From NCBI GenBank assembly GCA_963576475.1, contig OY754973.1, forward strand, positions 7,035,052-7,099,051: 64,000 nucleotides of DNA. Reading direction: 5' to 3'. Source of the DNA: Molanna angustata. Taxonomy: Eukaryota > Arthropoda > Insecta > Trichoptera > Molannidae. Shown here one piece after another: positions 62,561 to 64,000 of the stretch. A program made the position numbers and the translations under genes. Below the pieces are notes generated by a model. The model ran no database searches. It was not told the origin of the DNA and worked only from the letters and a program-made list of their open reading frames with translations. Each line of letters starts with the position of its first letter. Within the stretch, counting starts at the first letter, position 1.

Positions 62561-64000
62561 GGCAAATTTATTATTTATACAGTTTTCGACGATTACTCTA
62601 GCGCAGTTGATATACAATAAAACACACTTTCATATTGTGTTTGTTTTCCTATTCAGAAATTTCGATACAACATAAACTAAAATATTTGTACATATTGATA
62701 TCGAAAGAGAGATTTGTCAGTCAGTCTGGGAGCTGCCCTTCCTTATTGTGTTGTGAATATCATTATCATGATCGATGGAGAATTCTCTAGTTCTTGGGAC
62801 CTCCGTCTTTACATGGCGGCTCATCCTTTTACTTCCTTTAATACACATAGGAATTTATATATCTTGAGAACCTTTCATATGCAGATGCCATTCAATATTA
62901 TAGGTTATTTTGGAACGACGATGCATTCAATGATATAACATATATCGTACCTGAATGTCGTTCGGTAGATATTGATACATACATTTTTTTAAGTCATTTT
63001 TATCATTGATACTTTTTTCTACATCATGCATGTTTAAATATTAAAAATTGTTAAATGTTTGCTATTGAATATAATATGGGAATTTCTTTCGACCTACAAG
63101 ACATGCGGGTCTTTTAAGAGCATCTTCAGAGCTTTTAAAAAGTCTTTGTAAAAATACGGTGTACTTGTATATTTACATACGACCTGAAGTAATTTATTTT
63201 AAAACTTTTAATGGTTTTCACGTCTTTTATTCATTGCTCGTTATTTAAAATTAACCTATGGTGTATAAATTTGAAATCCTACTGCTTCCTTACAAATAAC
63301 GCTCTTTGACACTTTCAGTGCAGATTACAAGCTTTTAGAATCTTTCAGACTTTTCTTATGTTTATCGTGTGTCAGTCGCTATAAGCAGAACGGGTGGGGG
63401 TTATGGAATAACTACATCGATTACATAATATTTTCAAATTGTGGGTCCGTTTTGATTACCTTGCTTTGCTGGATAAAATTTTTTCTATGTACTACATTAA
63501 ACTTTTGAATTTCAACTTTTTGTGATGGATATTTGAGTTCATATAGGTATATTGGTATATTTGTTTATTGACCCCGACTAAAACGGGAAAAGGACAAAGA
63601 AGAAGAAGATAAGTATATTGGTTCAGCAGTACATTTGTTTGACCAGACTTGTTATAGCTGCTGTGTGTATATTATTTATTTCGTTAGCCGCTAAAACTCG
63701 CCAAAGTATCCGCGCCTTTCCTAAACTTTTCCTTTGCCTGCTCTTTCCTCCAGTCCGTCGCCTTTTACAATATCTAATATTAAAACTTCACCTACCAGTG
63801 TGGGTGGTGATGTTGTTGTTTCTTAAAGTATTATTTCCTTTTTCCAACTTGCCACTGCTTTTTTCGCACTAAAATATTTCTCGAAAAAAAAAATCCGAGT
63901 GTAAACTTTGCCGCAGTACCTATGTCTCTCGATATCGCGTCTCGAAGGGGGTGAGTTGAGGGTTTGGTGCCGAAGTTTGTCTTCCTTCTCCTATAGGTGA
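62561..64000. other. unique DNA, no gene seen
   Basis: AT-rich single-copy sequence. A probable LINE-type tail, 'GGGAAAAGGACAAAGAAGAAG', lies at about 63581-63608. The last 60 bp (63940-64000) is less AT-rich. The 84-codon frame at 63618-63872 has no motif. Confidence 0.4.

Overview
The window looks like AT-rich, transposon-dominated DNA from an insect, most likely a moth or butterfly. No host protein-coding gene, rRNA or functional tRNA gene could be recognised in 64 kb, so it is probably intergenic or a very long intron. The lepidopteran guess is an inference from repeat types: tRNA-derived SINEs whose bodies end in a 'GGCAATAAAC' motif, LINE 3' ends carrying TACATAC runs next to a 'GGGTAGGCAGAG' box, a LINE 3' end containing 'CATCCAGCAGTGGA', and Helitron 3' ends of the type 'GGGTCCGCTAG'.

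Layout. 1-5.1 kb: LINE 3' ends, an 89-bp tandem repeat and a PIF/Harbinger-like MITE (2567-3093) whose unoccupied target exists as a paralogous copy near 51.25 kb. 5.1-16 kb: mostly unique AT-rich DNA with SINE and LINE fragments, an 84-bp hairpin repeat (14690-15069) and copies of a family called HINE here (Helitron/Helentron-like non-autonomous element). 17.0-23.2 kb: an almost complete two-ORF non-LTR retrotransposon on the minus strand (17416-22274), lying against half of a foldback element on one side and a HINE on the other. 23.6-28 kb: fragments of at least two further LINE families, one with a 15-bp target-site duplication. 30.7-33.9 kb: an unclassified dispersed repeat (Rep-F), a 690-bp foldback element and a 65-bp satellite. 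34-41.6 kb: SINEs, an A-rich minisatellite containing (AT)82, a LINE insertion with a 14-bp duplication, and a pair of divergently oriented promoter-like arms (40.25-41.3 kb). 42.5-43.9 kb: a 95-bp satellite with a clear six-monomer higher-order repeat. 44-50 kb: LINE remnants, a decayed THAP zinc-finger fragment, a 607-bp MITE and a CRE-bearing direct duplication. 53.37-56.45 kb: a complete-ended but inactivated piggyBac element with a HINE nested inside it. 57-64 kb: a MITE, a short Helitron, SINE copies, another Rep-F copy and unique DNA.

How parts relate. The autonomous elements supply machinery in principle: LINEs encode endonuclease/reverse transcriptase, and SINE-1 shares its 3' end with LINE-H, suggesting parasitism. 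Every coding remnant seen here is broken: a premature stop and a homopolymer frameshift in the LINE, several shifts and a catalytic Asp-to-Asn change in the piggyBac transposase, and a frameshift plus stops in the THAP fragment. The most informative content is the nesting order, the clean target-site duplications, the satellite higher-order structure and a few unassigned segments. All alignments were made by eye; family names are provisional.
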